Source: Bin5 sp965207495 (lineage in GTDB: Bacteria > Chloroflexota > Anaerolineae > Caldilineales > Caldilineaceae). Taken from it: 64,000 nucleotides of DNA. The position numbers and the translations under genes are program-made. Location of the stretch: the NCBI GenBank assembly GCA_965207495.1, contig OZ242287.1, forward strand, positions 3,782,001 through 3,846,000, written 5' to 3'. Shown piece after piece: positions 6,715 to 15,696 of the stretch; the stretch's first letter is position 1, and every line of letters begins with the position of its first letter. The notes below the pieces were generated by a model. The model did no database searches. It was not told the origin of the DNA and saw only the letters and a program-made list of their open reading frames with translations.

Positions 6715-8559
6715 ATGAGTGTAGCAGTTCGGGAAGCACCAATTGTCAAGCCGGACGCGCCGGCGGCGGTCAATGACTTTGCCATCAATGTGGCGACGGC
6801 AAACGGCTCCGGCAGCCAGACGAGCAATGGTGTCTTGCTGCGCGCCCTGTTTAAGATGGGGATTCCGATTAACGGGAAGAACCTGTTTCCCAGCAACATC
6901 CAGGGACTGCCCACCTGGTACATTATTCGGCTTAGCAAGGACGGGTTTCTGGCGCGCCGGGAGATGACGGACGTTCAGGTCTGTATGAACGGGCGTACGG
7001 TGGCGGAGGATATGGAGAGGGTGGCGTCGGGCGGCATCGTACTCTACGATGATTCGCTGCCGGTTGCCAATAGGCGCAAGGACGTTACGTATTACCCCAT
7101 GCCGGTGAAAGATCTGGTTAAGGAAGCAAAGGTACCGCGTGCGCTACGGGACTATGTTGCCAACATGGTCTATGTGGGTGTGCTGGCGGAGCTGTTGGGC
7201 ATCGAACCGGTTGAGATTGAAGCGGCGCTGCTGCACCATTTTGAGGGTAAGGAGAAGGCGGCAGGGCTCAATATGGAGATGGTCCAACGTGCGATTGACT
7301 GGGCCAGCCAGAACGTTGTGCAGCATGAGGGCTACCGAATCGAGCGGATGACAGGTTTCAACGAAGGCAAGATCCTGGTGGACGGCAATACGGCCGGGGC
7401 GCTAGGCGCTCTGGCGGGCGGTCTGTCGCTGGCATCCTGGTACCCGATCACGCCTTCGTCGAGCATGGCTGAGGCGGTGGAAAAGTACGCGCCGGCATTG
7501 CGCACGGATCCGGATACGGGCAAGGCGACGGTTGCGGTCATTCAGGCTGAGGATGAGCTGGCGGCAATCGGTATGGTTGTGGGCGCGGGCTGGACGGGGG
7601 CGCGGGCGATGACCTGTACGAGCGGCCCTGGGATCAGCCTGATGTCCGAGTTTGCCGGGCTGGCCTACTTTGCGGAGGTGCCGGCGGTGATCTGGGACAT
7701 CCAGAGGATGGGTCCGAGCACAGGGCTGCCGACGCGCACTTCACAAGGTGACATTCTTGCGGCCTATTATTGTGGACACGGGGACACGAAACATGTGGTG
7801 CTTTTCCCCGCGGATCCGGCCGAGTGCTTTGAATTTGGGCGCATCGCCTTTGATCTGGCCGAGGCGTTGCAGACGCTTGTTTTTGTCTTGAGCGATCTCG
7901 ACCTGGGAATGAACTCGCATATTTCGGAACCGTTCGAATATACGGATGCCCCTTTCAAGCGCGGCAAGGTACTCAGCGCCGAGGATTTGGAGGAGAGGCA
8001 AGGTTCGTGGGGGCGGTATATGGATGCTGACGGTGACGGCGTTGCTTACAGGACGCTGCCAGGGACTCGACATAATATGGCTGCCTATTTCACGCGGGGC
8101 ACGGGTCACAATGAGTATGGCTATTACAGCGAGCGGCCCGAAGACTGGGAACAGAACCTGGAGCGGCTGAATAGGAAGTTCGAGACAGCGCGGCAGATGG
8201 TGCCCAGACCTGTGCTGGACGAGGTGGAGGGTGCCCAGATCGGGATCATCAGTTTGGGCAGCAATCACGACGGGGTCGAGGAGGCGCGGGCGCGCCTTGA
8301 GGCCACTGGCTTGTCCACCAACTACCTGCGCTTGCGTGCCCTGCCGATTGAGGAGAGCGTTCGCTCTTTCATCGACCAGAATACGACAGTCTTTGTGGTT
8401 GAGTCTAACAATGACGGCCAGTTGCATACAGTATTAACTACTGAAGAGCCGGCACAGGCTTTGAAGCTGGTATCGCTGGCGAAGTGCGACGGACTTCCCT
8501 TGAGCGCTCGCTATATCGTCGAGGAGATTCAACTGGCAATGGAGGAGGAACTGATATGA
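6715..8559 (+). CDS. korA: 2-oxoacid:acceptor oxidoreductase, fused gamma-alpha subunit
   Basis: Part of a CoA-dependent 2-oxoacid:ferredoxin oxidoreductase that oxidatively decarboxylates a 2-oxoacid, most likely 2-oxoglutarate, reducing ferredoxin. The 614-residue chain fuses the gamma domain (about 1-190) to the alpha pyrimidine-binding domain (about 215-610). The alpha domain has GNTAGALGALAGGLSLASWYPITPSS, EDELAAIGMVVGAGWTGARA, TSGPGISLMSE and a C-terminal transketolase-C-like region. RBS AAGGAGT sits 7 bases before the ATG. The stop overlaps the korB start in ATGA, so the two chains are translationally coupled. No separate ferredoxin-like delta subunit is seen. Substrate choice within the family is uncertain. 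Confidence 0.92.
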   Translation: MSVAVREAPIVKPDAPAAVNDFAINVATANGSGSQTSNGVLLRALFKMGIPINGKNLFPSNIQGLPTWYIIRLSKDGFLARREMTDVQVCMNGRTVAEDMERVASGGIVLYDDSLPVANRRKDVTYYPMPVKDLVKEAKVPRALRDYVANMVYVGVLAELLGIEPVEIEAALLHHFEGKEKAAGLNMEMVQRAIDWASQNVVQHEGYRIERMTGFNEGKILVDGNTAGALGALAGGLSLASWYPITPSSSMAEAVEKYAPALRTDPDTGKATVAVIQAEDELAAIGMVVGAGWTGARAMTCTSGPGISLMSEFAGLAYFAEVPAVIWDIQRMGPSTGLPTRTSQGDILAAYYCGHGDTKHVVLFPADPAECFEFGRIAFDLAEALQTLVFVLSDLDLGMNSHISEPFEYTDAPFKRGKVLSAEDLEERQGSWGRYMDADGDGVAYRTLPGTRHNMAAYFTRGTGHNEYGYYSERPEDWEQNLERLNRKFETARQMVPRPVLDEVEGAQIGIISLGSNHDGVEEARARLEATGLSTNYLRLRALPIEESVRSFIDQNTTVFVVESNNDGQLHTVLTTEEPAQALKLVSLAKCDGLPLSARYIVEEIQLAMEEELI

Positions 8560-9620
8560 GTACCAGGACCAGGACAGAAGGGGCGGCGAGACGGGCGGCT
8601 CGACCTGCAAAGACCAATCGCATCGGCCTGGAAAAGACCTCCTATCGTGGACGACCTTCGACATTGTGCAAGGGCTGCGGGCACGACAGCATCAGCCAGC
8701 GCATTGTCAACGCGGCGTGGGAGATGGGCCTGGACCAGACGCAGGTCGTGAAACTGAGTGGGATCGGATGCAGCAGTAAGACGCCGGCCTACTACCTGGG
8801 GTGGAGTCACGGCTTCAACAGCCTGCACGGGCGCATGCCGTCGGTGGCGACCGGGGCGATTATCGCCAACACCTCGTTGGAGGTAATTGGAGTCAGCGGA
8901 GACGGCGACACGGCTTCAATTGGCATCGGTCAGTTCAAGCACGCGGTGAGGCGCAATCTGCCTTTGATTTACATTGTCGAGAATAACGGTGTGTACGGCC
9001 TTACGAAGGGCCAGTTCAGCGCGACCGCGGACGAGGGGCAGTTTCTCAAGTATCAGGGCGTAAACGATCTGCCGCCGCTGGACATCTGCATGGAAGCGTT
9101 GACTGCGAATGCAACGTTTATCGCGCGTAGTTTTGCCGGTGACATGAAGCAGCTGGAGGCCTTGCTGAAGGCCGCCATAAACCACAGGGGCATCGCGGTC
9201 CTGGACATCATCAGCCCTTGCGTGACCTTCAACAACCACGATACGTCCACGAAGAGTTACGGGTTCGGGCGAGCAAATGAGATCCGATTACACGATCTGA
9301 GTTTTGTGCCTGAATTTGAAGAGATCGAAATCGAAGACTACGAGGACGAAGTCGAGGTTGAATTGCATGACGGCGGCAGCATCGTTCTGAAGAAGATCGA
9401 TCCGGACCATGATCCGAAGGATCGCACGGCGGCTTACAATGTGATTCAGCAGTCGTTAGACGAGCAGAAGTTGATCACCGGATTGCTTTACATTGATGAA
9501 GAGCAACCCACCCTCACCGAGCTTCTGAACCTGACCGACACGCCACTCACGCATTTGCCTGACGAGAAACTGCGGCCAAGCCGGGAAGCGCTGGAAGGCG
9601 TGATGGCGACGCTGGCATAG
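8556..9620 (+). CDS. korB: 2-oxoacid:ferredoxin oxidoreductase beta subunit (TPP-binding)
   Basis: Thiamine-diphosphate and iron-sulfur subunit that pairs with the upstream gamma-alpha chain. The start ATG overlaps the korA stop by four bases (ATGA). Key segments in the 354 residues are LCKGCGHDS (cluster Cys), GIGCSSKTPAYYLG, GVSGDGDTASIGIGQFKHAVRRN with the TPP-binding GDGD, and ENNGVYGLTKGQFSATAD. A further Cys occurs in SPCVTFNNHD. The length and motifs are those of the KorB group, while pyruvate enzymes are usually organised differently. A long acidic C-terminal region (about 255-300) is rich in Glu and Asp. Convergent with plsC, 59 bases downstream. Confidence 0.93.
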   Translation: MSTRTRTEGAARRAARPAKTNRIGLEKTSYRGRPSTLCKGCGHDSISQRIVNAAWEMGLDQTQVVKLSGIGCSSKTPAYYLGWSHGFNSLHGRMPSVATGAIIANTSLEVIGVSGDGDTASIGIGQFKHAVRRNLPLIYIVENNGVYGLTKGQFSATADEGQFLKYQGVNDLPPLDICMEALTANATFIARSFAGDMKQLEALLKAAINHRGIAVLDIISPCVTFNNHDTSTKSYGFGRANEIRLHDLSFVPEFEEIEIEDYEDEVEVELHDGGSIVLKKIDPDHDPKDRTAAYNVIQQSLDEQKLITGLLYIDEEQPTLTELLNLTDTPLTHLPDEKLRPSREALEGVMATLA

Positions 9621-9679
9621 GGATAGGGAACGCCTTTGGGGTCGTTCAGGGCAGCCGGAGAGCCTTAGAGAGGTCTCGG

Positions 9680-10411
9680 TCAGCCGGTTGGGATGTTGTT
9701 GGCCATTTTGTCGACGGATTCAGGCAACCCTGAGTCGGGCGGGTTTGGATCCTGGGACGAGGTCAGGGCTTCCGCATAGTGTCCGTGCAGGTCCGGAGGC
9801 AACATGCGCGCAATCTCCAGCATGACGGCAGTCGTATTTTCCTGCACGTCTTCCATTGTTCCCGGAGGCAGCCTCATTGGCTGCCCGAACTGAACTGACA
9901 GCTCAGTGCGTTGGAATGGATTAAGCAAGTATCTGTGCAGATGAGGGACCCCCAAGATTGCCACGGGAATCACAGGCACGCCGGCGTCCATCGCGATGCG
10001 TACGGCACCGGTCTTTCCTTTCCGCAAGGGTTTACCGCGGTTGCGCGTCCCTTCCGGAAACATGCCAAGGACACGTCCTTGCTTCAAGAGTTTCACGCTA
10101 TGCTCGATAGCGCCTGCGTCACGGGCTCCCCGGTTTATAGGAAAAGCGCCTATCCTGTGCAGGAGGTAGGTCAAAAAAGGATGGATGTTGAAGAGTTCTC
10201 TTTTGGCCATGTAGAATACCTGGCGCGGGGAGCAGAGCCCCAGAACAAAGCTATCCAAACCGCCCGGATGATTACAGGCCAGGACTACGCCGCCCTGCTT
10301 GGGTAGGTGTTCCACGCCTTCCACCTTCAGAGAGGCGCACAGGGGGCGCAAGATAGAAAGCGCCACGAAACAGAATTTCCATAGAGGGTAGGCGTTTTTA
10401 GGAATCCTCAT
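9680..10411 (-). CDS. plsC: 1-acyl-sn-glycerol-3-phosphate acyltransferase (PlsC family)
   Basis: Membrane-associated acyltransferase making phosphatidic acid from lysophosphatidic acid. In 243 residues the acyltransferase motifs are in order: NHPGGLD (HX4D catalytic motif, residues about 46-52), GAFPINRGARD, MFPEGTRNRG (glycerophosphate binding) and VPVIPVAILGV. A hydrophobic N-terminus (about 10-28) may anchor it. The gene begins 8 bases after the SirB1-type gene stop on the same strand, so they are likely co-transcribed. The proline- and asparagine-rich C-terminal tail is outside the domain. Confidence 0.92.
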   Translation of the reverse strand: MRIPKNAYPLWKFCFVALSILRPLCASLKVEGVEHLPKQGGVVLACNHPGGLDSFVLGLCSPRQVFYMAKRELFNIHPFLTYLLHRIGAFPINRGARDAGAIEHSVKLLKQGRVLGMFPEGTRNRGKPLRKGKTGAVRIAMDAGVPVIPVAILGVPHLHRYLLNPFQRTELSVQFGQPMRLPPGTMEDVQENTTAVMLEIARMLPPDLHGHYAEALTSSQDPNPPDSGLPESVDKMANNIPTG

Positions 10412-10419
10412 ACTTTGCT

Positions 10420-11325
10420 CTAGTTCAGTCTTCTGATTTCATCCCGGATCTGTCTCAGTACGAACAGTACGCGCTGATCCTCCTGGGTGGGTTTCTGTTC
10501 CGCCACCGGCATCAGGCCTTCGAAAGCCACGCCACTGAAAACCAGCTCGGTTTCTCCGGTGAAGAGGTGCAGGCGGTTTCGCAGGAGGAAGTAGCGCCGC
10601 AGATCGTTTTCAGCGGAAAGCATGTTTTCGAGGCTGTAGTGAAGCATTCCCCGGTCTCGCCAAAGGCTTGCCTCTTCCGGCTCCACGACCACCATGTAAT
10701 TCAATACTGACAAAGCATCATTCAGACGATGCTGCGAGATGTAGACTGAGCGCAAGTTGTTCAGAATGCGCAGCATCCATGCGCTGGTGTCTGTCCGGTA
10801 TTGTTCCAAAGAGACTGAAATTCGAATCGGCTGCTGGAAGATCTGGGTGAGGTAGTAGGAGAGTTCCTCGCTGGCTACGACCTTGCCGTGAAATGCATCG
10901 AGGATCCACACGCCGTTCATATCGGTGTATTCCAACATGAAGTGGCCGGGTAGTCCGAGACCGCGCAAGCTCATACCGATACGGCGCCCGACGGCTGTAT
11001 AGAGGAGGCACAGTGTGATGGGGAGGCCCAGATGGGTGTCCAGCACACGGTGAAGAAAGCTGTTGGACGCCGCGTAGTAGTTTTCGACGTTGCCGAAGAA
11101 GTCGAATTTCTCATGTAGGACGGCGATAAGAGCCTCGGCGCGGGCGCGGCCAAGAGCGCCAACGGGCATGCTCTGTTCGACCTGATCGGCCAGTTCATCG
11201 AGTTGTCTGACATAGTTATCCACATCGAGCCCAGGGTCGATGAGTTTGCCGGCCAAGAGGGCCAGTTTCTCAGGACGGTCGCTGTCCTTGCGCAAGGCGG
11301 TTGAGAATTCTGTCAGAAGGTCCAC
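10420..11325 (-). CDS. SirB1-family transglutaminase-like protein with TPR-like C-terminus
   Basis: Family of unknown exact role, related by fold to transglutaminases. The 301-residue protein shows YYAASNSFLHRVLDTHLGLPITLCLLYTAVGRRIGMSLRGLGLPGHFMLEY, typical of the SirB1 N-terminal domain. It continues with a helical tetratricopeptide-like region (LNDALSVLNYMVVVEPEEASLWRDRGMLHYSLENMLSAENDLRRYF). The start is a GTG at 11325 with AGGAG 5 bases upstream. It precedes plsC by 8 bases. In many bacteria this family sits near prfA/hemK; that context is absent here. Enzymatic activity is not established from sequence. Confidence 0.85.
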   Translation of the reverse strand: MDLLTEFSTALRKDSDRPEKLALLAGKLIDPGLDVDNYVRQLDELADQVEQSMPVGALGRARAEALIAVLHEKFDFFGNVENYYAASNSFLHRVLDTHLGLPITLCLLYTAVGRRIGMSLRGLGLPGHFMLEYTDMNGVWILDAFHGKVVASEELSYYLTQIFQQPIRISVSLEQYRTDTSAWMLRILNNLRSVYISQHRLNDALSVLNYMVVVEPEEASLWRDRGMLHYSLENMLSAENDLRRYFLLRNRLHLFTGETELVFSGVAFEGLMPVAEQKPTQEDQRVLFVLRQIRDEIRRLN

Positions 11326-11572
11326 CGGAGCTCCTTTCCCGTCCAGGGGAGTCCCTGGAGCAGGTTAACTTCACTCCTATGCTCAGGCCTATGGCCTTCG
11401 GAAAGGCACGCGATCACGTTACCAAAATCCAGCGATTCTGGCAAGTAATCGGAGGCTCCTCCCGGCAGTGCTACGGCGCCGAGAGTACAGTGAGTGTCAT
11501 TTGGGAGGTGGGCAAGGAGGGTTCAGGTGGGCGGCCTGAGGCGGAGGCTGGCTTGGCCTTGGTTCAGAACGA

Positions 11573-11914
11573 TCAGGTGAAGATCGCCAGAATGATGGCG
11601 TTCAGCAGGGCCAGTGCGATGGGCCCGACCAGCGCGCTGAAGCAGCCGCGACGGAGTTCGAAGCCGCTTACCAGGCGCGAGGTCAGCCAGAATACAGCGG
11701 CGTTGATGAAGACACTGAAGAGGCCGAAGGAGAGGATGAGTAGGGGGAAGGAGAGAAAACTGAGGATGGGGCGCAGAATGGCGTTCAGCAGACCCAGGAC
11801 AACGGCAACGACAAGCGCGGTTCCGACGTCTTCGATGTCGATGCCGAAGATCCCGATGCGGGAGATGACCAGGATACTGATCGATGTAACAATCCAGATT
11901 GTCAGCAGTGCCAT
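11573..11914 (-). CDS. Small four-helix membrane protein of the PF04020 (phage holin-like/YvlD) family
   Basis: 113 residues, almost entirely hydrophobic, with about four predicted membrane segments: ALLTIWIVTSISILVIS, ALVVAVVLGLLNAILRPIL, FPLLILSFGLFSVFINAAVFWLT and ALVGPIALALLNAIILAIF. The LNAILRPILSFLSFPLLILSFGLF pattern is the signature of this family. Despite the family name there is no phage context; the YvlD-type proteins are chromosomal and of unclear role. The gene stands alone. About 245 bases on its 3' side, up to the SirB1-type gene, and about 260 bases on its 5' side hold nothing I recognise. Confidence 0.8.
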   Translation of the reverse strand: MALLTIWIVTSISILVISRIGIFGIDIEDVGTALVVAVVLGLLNAILRPILSFLSFPLLILSFGLFSVFINAAVFWLTSRLVSGFELRRGCFSALVGPIALALLNAIILAIFT

Positions 11915-12179
11915 TGTCCGGCTCCAAACGGTGGTTGAATCGTGCTGTCGTTTATCTCTACGGTTCAGGCGGATTGAAGTTTCTCAGGCAGACTTGGGCG
12001 TCGGGATAGCAGACGCAGGGTTGAGCCAGGAGGCGGGGTCATAACGACTTGGGCTGTGTTGATTTCCGGAGGGAAACAGGGCAGGGCGGGGGCTGGGATT
12101 GCGGACCACAGCTCCTACAGTTGGAATGGGCTGGCGCCGGCCTAATGCCTGATCGTTTTCTCTCGGGCAGTCGGCTTCA

Positions 12180-12929
12180 TCAACCAGAGACGGACCGCTT
12201 CGCGATCAGATCGCCGCCATCGACTCGCAGAACTTCGCCGGTGGCATAGTTGGACTCAACCAGGAATCTGACAGCGTGGGCGACGTCCTCGGCCTTGCCC
12301 CAGCGCTTGAGGAGTGTCCGATCGCCGCTGCTGCGGATCCGTTCTTCGGTGTAGTGGGGTGGAGGCAGAACGGAGCCAGGCGCGACTGCGTTCACGCGTA
12401 CATAGGGTGCCAGTTCCAGCGCCATCTGCCGGGTCAGGGCGAGAAGCGCTGATTTTGCGACGGCGTGGGCGGTGAAGTTGGGCCAGGCTTGCCAGACCGA
12501 GAGGTCAACGATATTGACGATTGCCGCTTCTGGTTGCTGCAGAAGCAGGGGGGCCAGTTCGTTGCTGACGTAGAAACTCCCGTGTACTGAGACGTCGAGG
12601 GTCCGGTGCCAGGTGTCGTAGGATTCGGTCGGAAAAGGGTGCTGGGCGAAGTAATCGGCAGAGTTGACGAGTATGCTCAGTTTGCCGAAGCGGGTGCGCA
12701 CGTCGCTCGCCGTCTTCTGTACCGCCTGCAGATCGGCGACATCACATTGTATTGTTGCAGTGTTGACGCCCAGAGACTGGGCCTCTTTCGCGGTCTCTTC
12801 GGCTTCTTTGCCGGACTGGTTGTAGAGAATGACGACATCGGCGCCGGCGCGTGCAAGTTCGAGGGTTATTGCTTTGCCCACGCGATGTGCGCCGCCTGTT
12901 ACCAGCGCGACACCGCCACGAATATCCAT
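12180..12929 (-). CDS. Pteridine-reductase-like short-chain dehydrogenase with His at the catalytic Tyr position
   Basis: NAD(P)-dependent SDR of 249 residues. The cofactor motif TGGAHRVG is at 11-18, with the downstream VILYNQSGKEAEE segment typical of pteridine reductases. The usual SDR Ser is an Asp (Asp142 in NIVDLSVWQ), as in PTR1/FolM enzymes. Thirteen residues later, where those have Tyr, this protein has His155 (codon CAC) in the HAVAK motif; Lys159 is kept. The C-terminal AVAPGSVLPP and VRFLVESNYATGEVLRVDGG are normal. The SDR fold is certain. Whether it is active, and on what substrate, is unclear because the proton donor is changed. It stands alone, preceding the terminator at 13050-13081. 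Confidence 0.88.
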   Translation of the reverse strand: MDIRGGVALVTGGAHRVGKAITLELARAGADVVILYNQSGKEAEETAKEAQSLGVNTATIQCDVADLQAVQKTASDVRTRFGKLSILVNSADYFAQHPFPTESYDTWHRTLDVSVHGSFYVSNELAPLLLQQPEAAIVNIVDLSVWQAWPNFTAHAVAKSALLALTRQMALELAPYVRVNAVAPGSVLPPPHYTEERIRSSGDRTLLKRWGKAEDVAHAVRFLVESNYATGEVLRVDGGDLIAKRSVSG

Positions 12930-13049
12930 CAGGTCTTCGATGCCTCCAGAGGGAAAGTGGCGTAGGAGACGACAATGTAGGCGCGTTGCGTGGCGAAACT
13001 TAGAGCCTTATTCTCGCGGTGCCGTATCCCATGCCCGGTTGCGCCAATC

Positions 13050-13081
13050 AAAAAGCGACGGAAGGTAAATTCTTCCGTCGC
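13050..13081 (-). terminator. Rho-independent terminator of the S1-domain gene
   Basis: Perfect 10-bp stem, GCGACGGAAG (13055-13064) and CTTCCGTCGC (13072-13081), around a 7-base loop. On the minus strand it is followed by TTTTT (13054-13050). It lies 30 bases beyond the stop of the S1-domain gene on the same strand. Confidence 0.9.
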
Positions 13082-13110
13082 CCAGTTCGGGTGAGATTCG
13101 CGTTGTAGTT

Positions 13111-13926
13111 CTACTCGCGCATTGTATTCAAGGTGCGCTGAATGATATCGGCCTGTTCGGTGCGTGCGCGGTGCTGACGACGACGTCGGCGGCGGGATTT
13201 GGGCAGGACAACTTCCTCGCCACCGGCTTCCATGGCGCGCTTAAAGGCCAACTCCATTGGCGAGAGAACTTCCACGTTCTCAAACTTGTCAACTACCTGT
13301 CCTTCACCGTCCTCGCCCTGAGCGGCTTCCGCGCCAGCCGATTCCGAATTCTCATCTTCGGGCTCTTCCCGCAATCCTTTGATGCTGACATCGATGTGGC
13401 GACGGCGGCGATTGAGGGTGATGATGCGCACTTCCAGCTTTTCGTCGATTTCCACCACATCTTCGGGCTTTTCGACGTAGCTGTTGCCCATTTCACGCAC
13501 GTGGAGCAGCGCGTCGGTGCCAACGCCGATATCGATAAAGGCACCGTATGGAACCATTCTGGACACAACGCCGTCGACAATTTCGCCCTCCTGGAGGTCA
13601 CGAATCGTCCTGGTGTCAGGCGAAATCATGGTCAAGCTGATGCGGTTTCGTTCACGGTTGAGGCGTTTGATCCAGACGGTTACGTTCTGACCTTCTTCCA
13701 CAACCTCTTTGACGTTGGTCACACGTCCAACCGTCAGTTCGGAGATATGAACTAAACCATCGCGGCCGGCGCCAATGTCGACGAAGGCGCCAAAATCAGT
13801 AACTTGCTTGACTTTGCCGGTTATTTCCTGGCCGACGCTGAGGCGAACGACCTTTTTGGCGGCGTCGGCCTCGTTTGCGGCCTCAATTTCTGTCTGTGAC
13901 TCGTCGGTACGGGTTTCTTCGGTCAT
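13111..13926 (-). CDS. Two-domain S1 RNA-binding protein
   Basis: Predicted RNA-binding protein of 271 residues. The ATG at 13926 follows GAGGAG; an earlier ATG at 13968 has no such site. Two S1 domains are clear: VGQEITGKVKQVTDFGAFVDIGAGRDGLVHISEL and EGEIVDGVVSRMVPYGAFIDIGVGTDALLHVREM. They are preceded by an acidic N-terminus and followed by an acidic linker (EEPEDENSESAGAEAAQGEDG). The basic tail KSRRRRRRQHRARTEQ probably adds nucleic-acid contacts. It resembles shortened ribosomal-protein-S1-like proteins common outside proteobacteria, but is too short to replace full S1. It has its own promoter and terminator. Confidence 0.9.
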   Translation of the reverse strand: MTEETRTDESQTEIEAANEADAAKKVVRLSVGQEITGKVKQVTDFGAFVDIGAGRDGLVHISELTVGRVTNVKEVVEEGQNVTVWIKRLNRERNRISLTMISPDTRTIRDLQEGEIVDGVVSRMVPYGAFIDIGVGTDALLHVREMGNSYVEKPEDVVEIDEKLEVRIITLNRRRRHIDVSIKGLREEPEDENSESAGAEAAQGEDGEGQVVDKFENVEVLSPMELAFKRAMEAGGEEVVLPKSRRRRRRQHRARTEQADIIQRTLNTMRE

Positions 13927-13976
13927 ATTCCGCTCCTCGTTGACAACGGCGCTGTCCCTGCGCAACACCGCTACGC

Positions 13977-14005
13977 AGTATAACTTTCTTTGATTCTCAG
14001 GACAA
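13977..14005 (-). promoter_or_regulatory. Promoter of the S1-domain gene
   Basis: On the minus strand, TTGTCC (14005-14000), a 17-base spacer and TATACT (13982-13977), about 50 bases upstream of the S1-gene ATG. It lies in the gap after the YchF-like gene, showing that the S1 gene has an independent start of transcription. Confidence 0.65.
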
Positions 14006-14040
14006 AAGCAAGGAGGTCCGAAATCACTTTAGGGTTCCCA

Positions 14041-15114
14041 TCAGACATTGAATCGAATGGTGAGGATGTCACCGTCCTGCACGGGGTATTCCTTGCCTTC
14101 GAGGCGCAAGAGTCCCTGATTGCGGGCTGAGGCCATACTGCCGGCTTCCTTGAGGCTGTCGAAGTGCACTGTTTCGGCGCGAATGAAACCCTTCTGCATG
14201 TCGGTGTGGACGACGCCGGCGGCCTCGGGCGCTTTTGCACTGGCGCTGACAGCCCAGGCCCGCACCTCGTTGTCGCCAATGGTAAAGAATGTGATCAGAC
14301 CGAGGCGTTGGTAGCAGCGGCGAATCGCGCGATTCAGGCCTGGTTCGGCGATGCCGAACTCAACCAGGAATTCGGCGGCTTCTTCCGGGGTCATTTGAGC
14401 GATTTCGGCCTCCAATCGCCCTCGCAGAAAGAAGGTCTCGTCGTTAAGGAGGGCCGCGTACGTTTCCTCTTCGTCGTCATCGCCGGCGTTGACGACCCGC
14501 AAGAGCGGTTTCAGACTCAGGAAGCCGAAGCCGCCCAGCAGCTTCATTTCGTCGGCGGACAGCGGCGCTTCCCTCAAGGGGGTCCCGTCTTCAAGCAGGG
14601 GATAGAGCCGTTGGAGCAGCGCTTGCTCGCGCGCCAGGCGTTGACGCTCTTCGACCGGGCCGCGCGACCGCTGGGAGGCGATGCGTTCCAGGCGTCCTTC
14701 AATCGTAACCATGTCGATGAGAATGAATTCCGTTTCCAAGTCCGCCAGATCGGCGCCCGGGTCCACCTGGTCATTGGGATGAGGCACATTTGGATCATGG
14801 AAGGCGCGCCCGACCAGAAGCAGGGCATCGTTGGCGGCGATTGCGTTGAGCAGGGGGCCGCGAATCTGGCCCGCTCTGCCGGCGTCGCTCGTCAGGCCGG
14901 CGATGTCGTTGTAGGTCACTTGGGCGTAGACTGCTCTGCGGGGCGCGAACATTTCGGCCAGGAAGCCGAGCCGCGAGTCCGGCACGTCTACAACAGCGGT
15001 GTGGACCTCCAGTTGTCCGCTGGTGTAGGCTGTGGCGTCGGTTGCGCTGCGGGTTAAGGCGTTAAAGATCGTGGTCTTCCCGCTATTTGGTCCGCCTACG
15101 ATTCCGATTCTCAT
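14041..15114 (-). CDS. Divergent YchF/Obg-family P-loop NTPase with TGS domain
   Basis: Translation-associated ATPase/GTPase of the YchF kind, 357 residues. The P-loop GGPNSGKTT (7-15) replaces the usual GLPNVGKST. The switch I segment that normally reads YPFATIEPN is replaced by AYTSGQLEVHTAVVDVPD. The base-specificity loop normally reading NVDE appears as NAGDDDEE. The C-terminal TGS domain is well kept: GVVHTDMQKGFIRAETVHFDSL ... LRLEGKEYPVQDGDILTIRFNV. The fold and family are therefore secure but the nucleotide-binding loops have drifted, so nucleotide preference may differ. ATG start at 15114. The S1 gene follows about 115 bases downstream. Confidence 0.85.
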   Translation of the reverse strand: MRIGIVGGPNSGKTTIFNALTRSATDATAYTSGQLEVHTAVVDVPDSRLGFLAEMFAPRRAVYAQVTYNDIAGLTSDAGRAGQIRGPLLNAIAANDALLLVGRAFHDPNVPHPNDQVDPGADLADLETEFILIDMVTIEGRLERIASQRSRGPVEERQRLAREQALLQRLYPLLEDGTPLREAPLSADEMKLLGGFGFLSLKPLLRVVNAGDDDEEETYAALLNDETFFLRGRLEAEIAQMTPEEAAEFLVEFGIAEPGLNRAIRRCYQRLGLITFFTIGDNEVRAWAVSASAKAPEAAGVVHTDMQKGFIRAETVHFDSLKEAGSMASARNQGLLRLEGKEYPVQDGDILTIRFNV

Positions 15115-15696
15115 TGGTCCAGATTCGTTCTCATGGCTCTTTTGAGTCAGTTAGAGGTGAGACCAGGAGGTCTGCTTAGGGTTGGAAGGCGGTGGAGAAG
15201 TGTGCAGGAGGCGGATGCCGCCCTATAGACGGGACTCGGGTCTGAAATTGAACAGCTCACTGTTGGAGTCAGGCCCGGAAGCAGAATTGCGCTTACCCTG
15301 TTCTGAAGAGTGGCGACAGTGGGGCGGGTGAAGTAGGAAGCCCGGCGGGCATGCCGCCTGTCAAGACAACGTGCATCTGCATCATTGGCATCTGCATCAT
15401 TTGCATCTTCATGCAGAGGAGAGGGTCTTGGTCCTTTCACAGCGCCCGGTAGGTTGGGGTTGAGGCTCCGCCTGCCGCGTCATCGGTCCCATCTTACCGC
15501 AGAATCATATTCGGCGCACGGAGTCAACGCGCGCAAAACTGCGCTTGTGGCCTAAAAAGGGTAGGGTGTACAATTATGTTTCGACTGTCTCCAGCTGGCG
15601 CCGCGGGAACAACCCCAAATGGACGCCCCGGGAGTCCAACAGGCCAAATCCAGTCGCTCAGAGCGACTTGGGTCCTCGCCGCAAGATTAAAATAAT
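15115..15696. other. Intergenic region between divergent genes, with a short tandem repeat
   Basis: About 580 bases without a supportable gene. At 15371-15414 there is an imperfect tandem GCATCTGCATCATT(G/T)-type repeat, with about two and a half units. A TACAAT hexamer near 15568-15573 may be a -10 box for the plus-strand gene at 15697, but no matching -35 was found. Open frames here are compositionally random. Confidence 0.5.

Noticed and set aside
11573..11914. Prophage remnant suggested by the holin-like family name
   Set aside because: No other phage genes nearby; PF04020/YvlD proteins are ordinary chromosomal genes despite the name.
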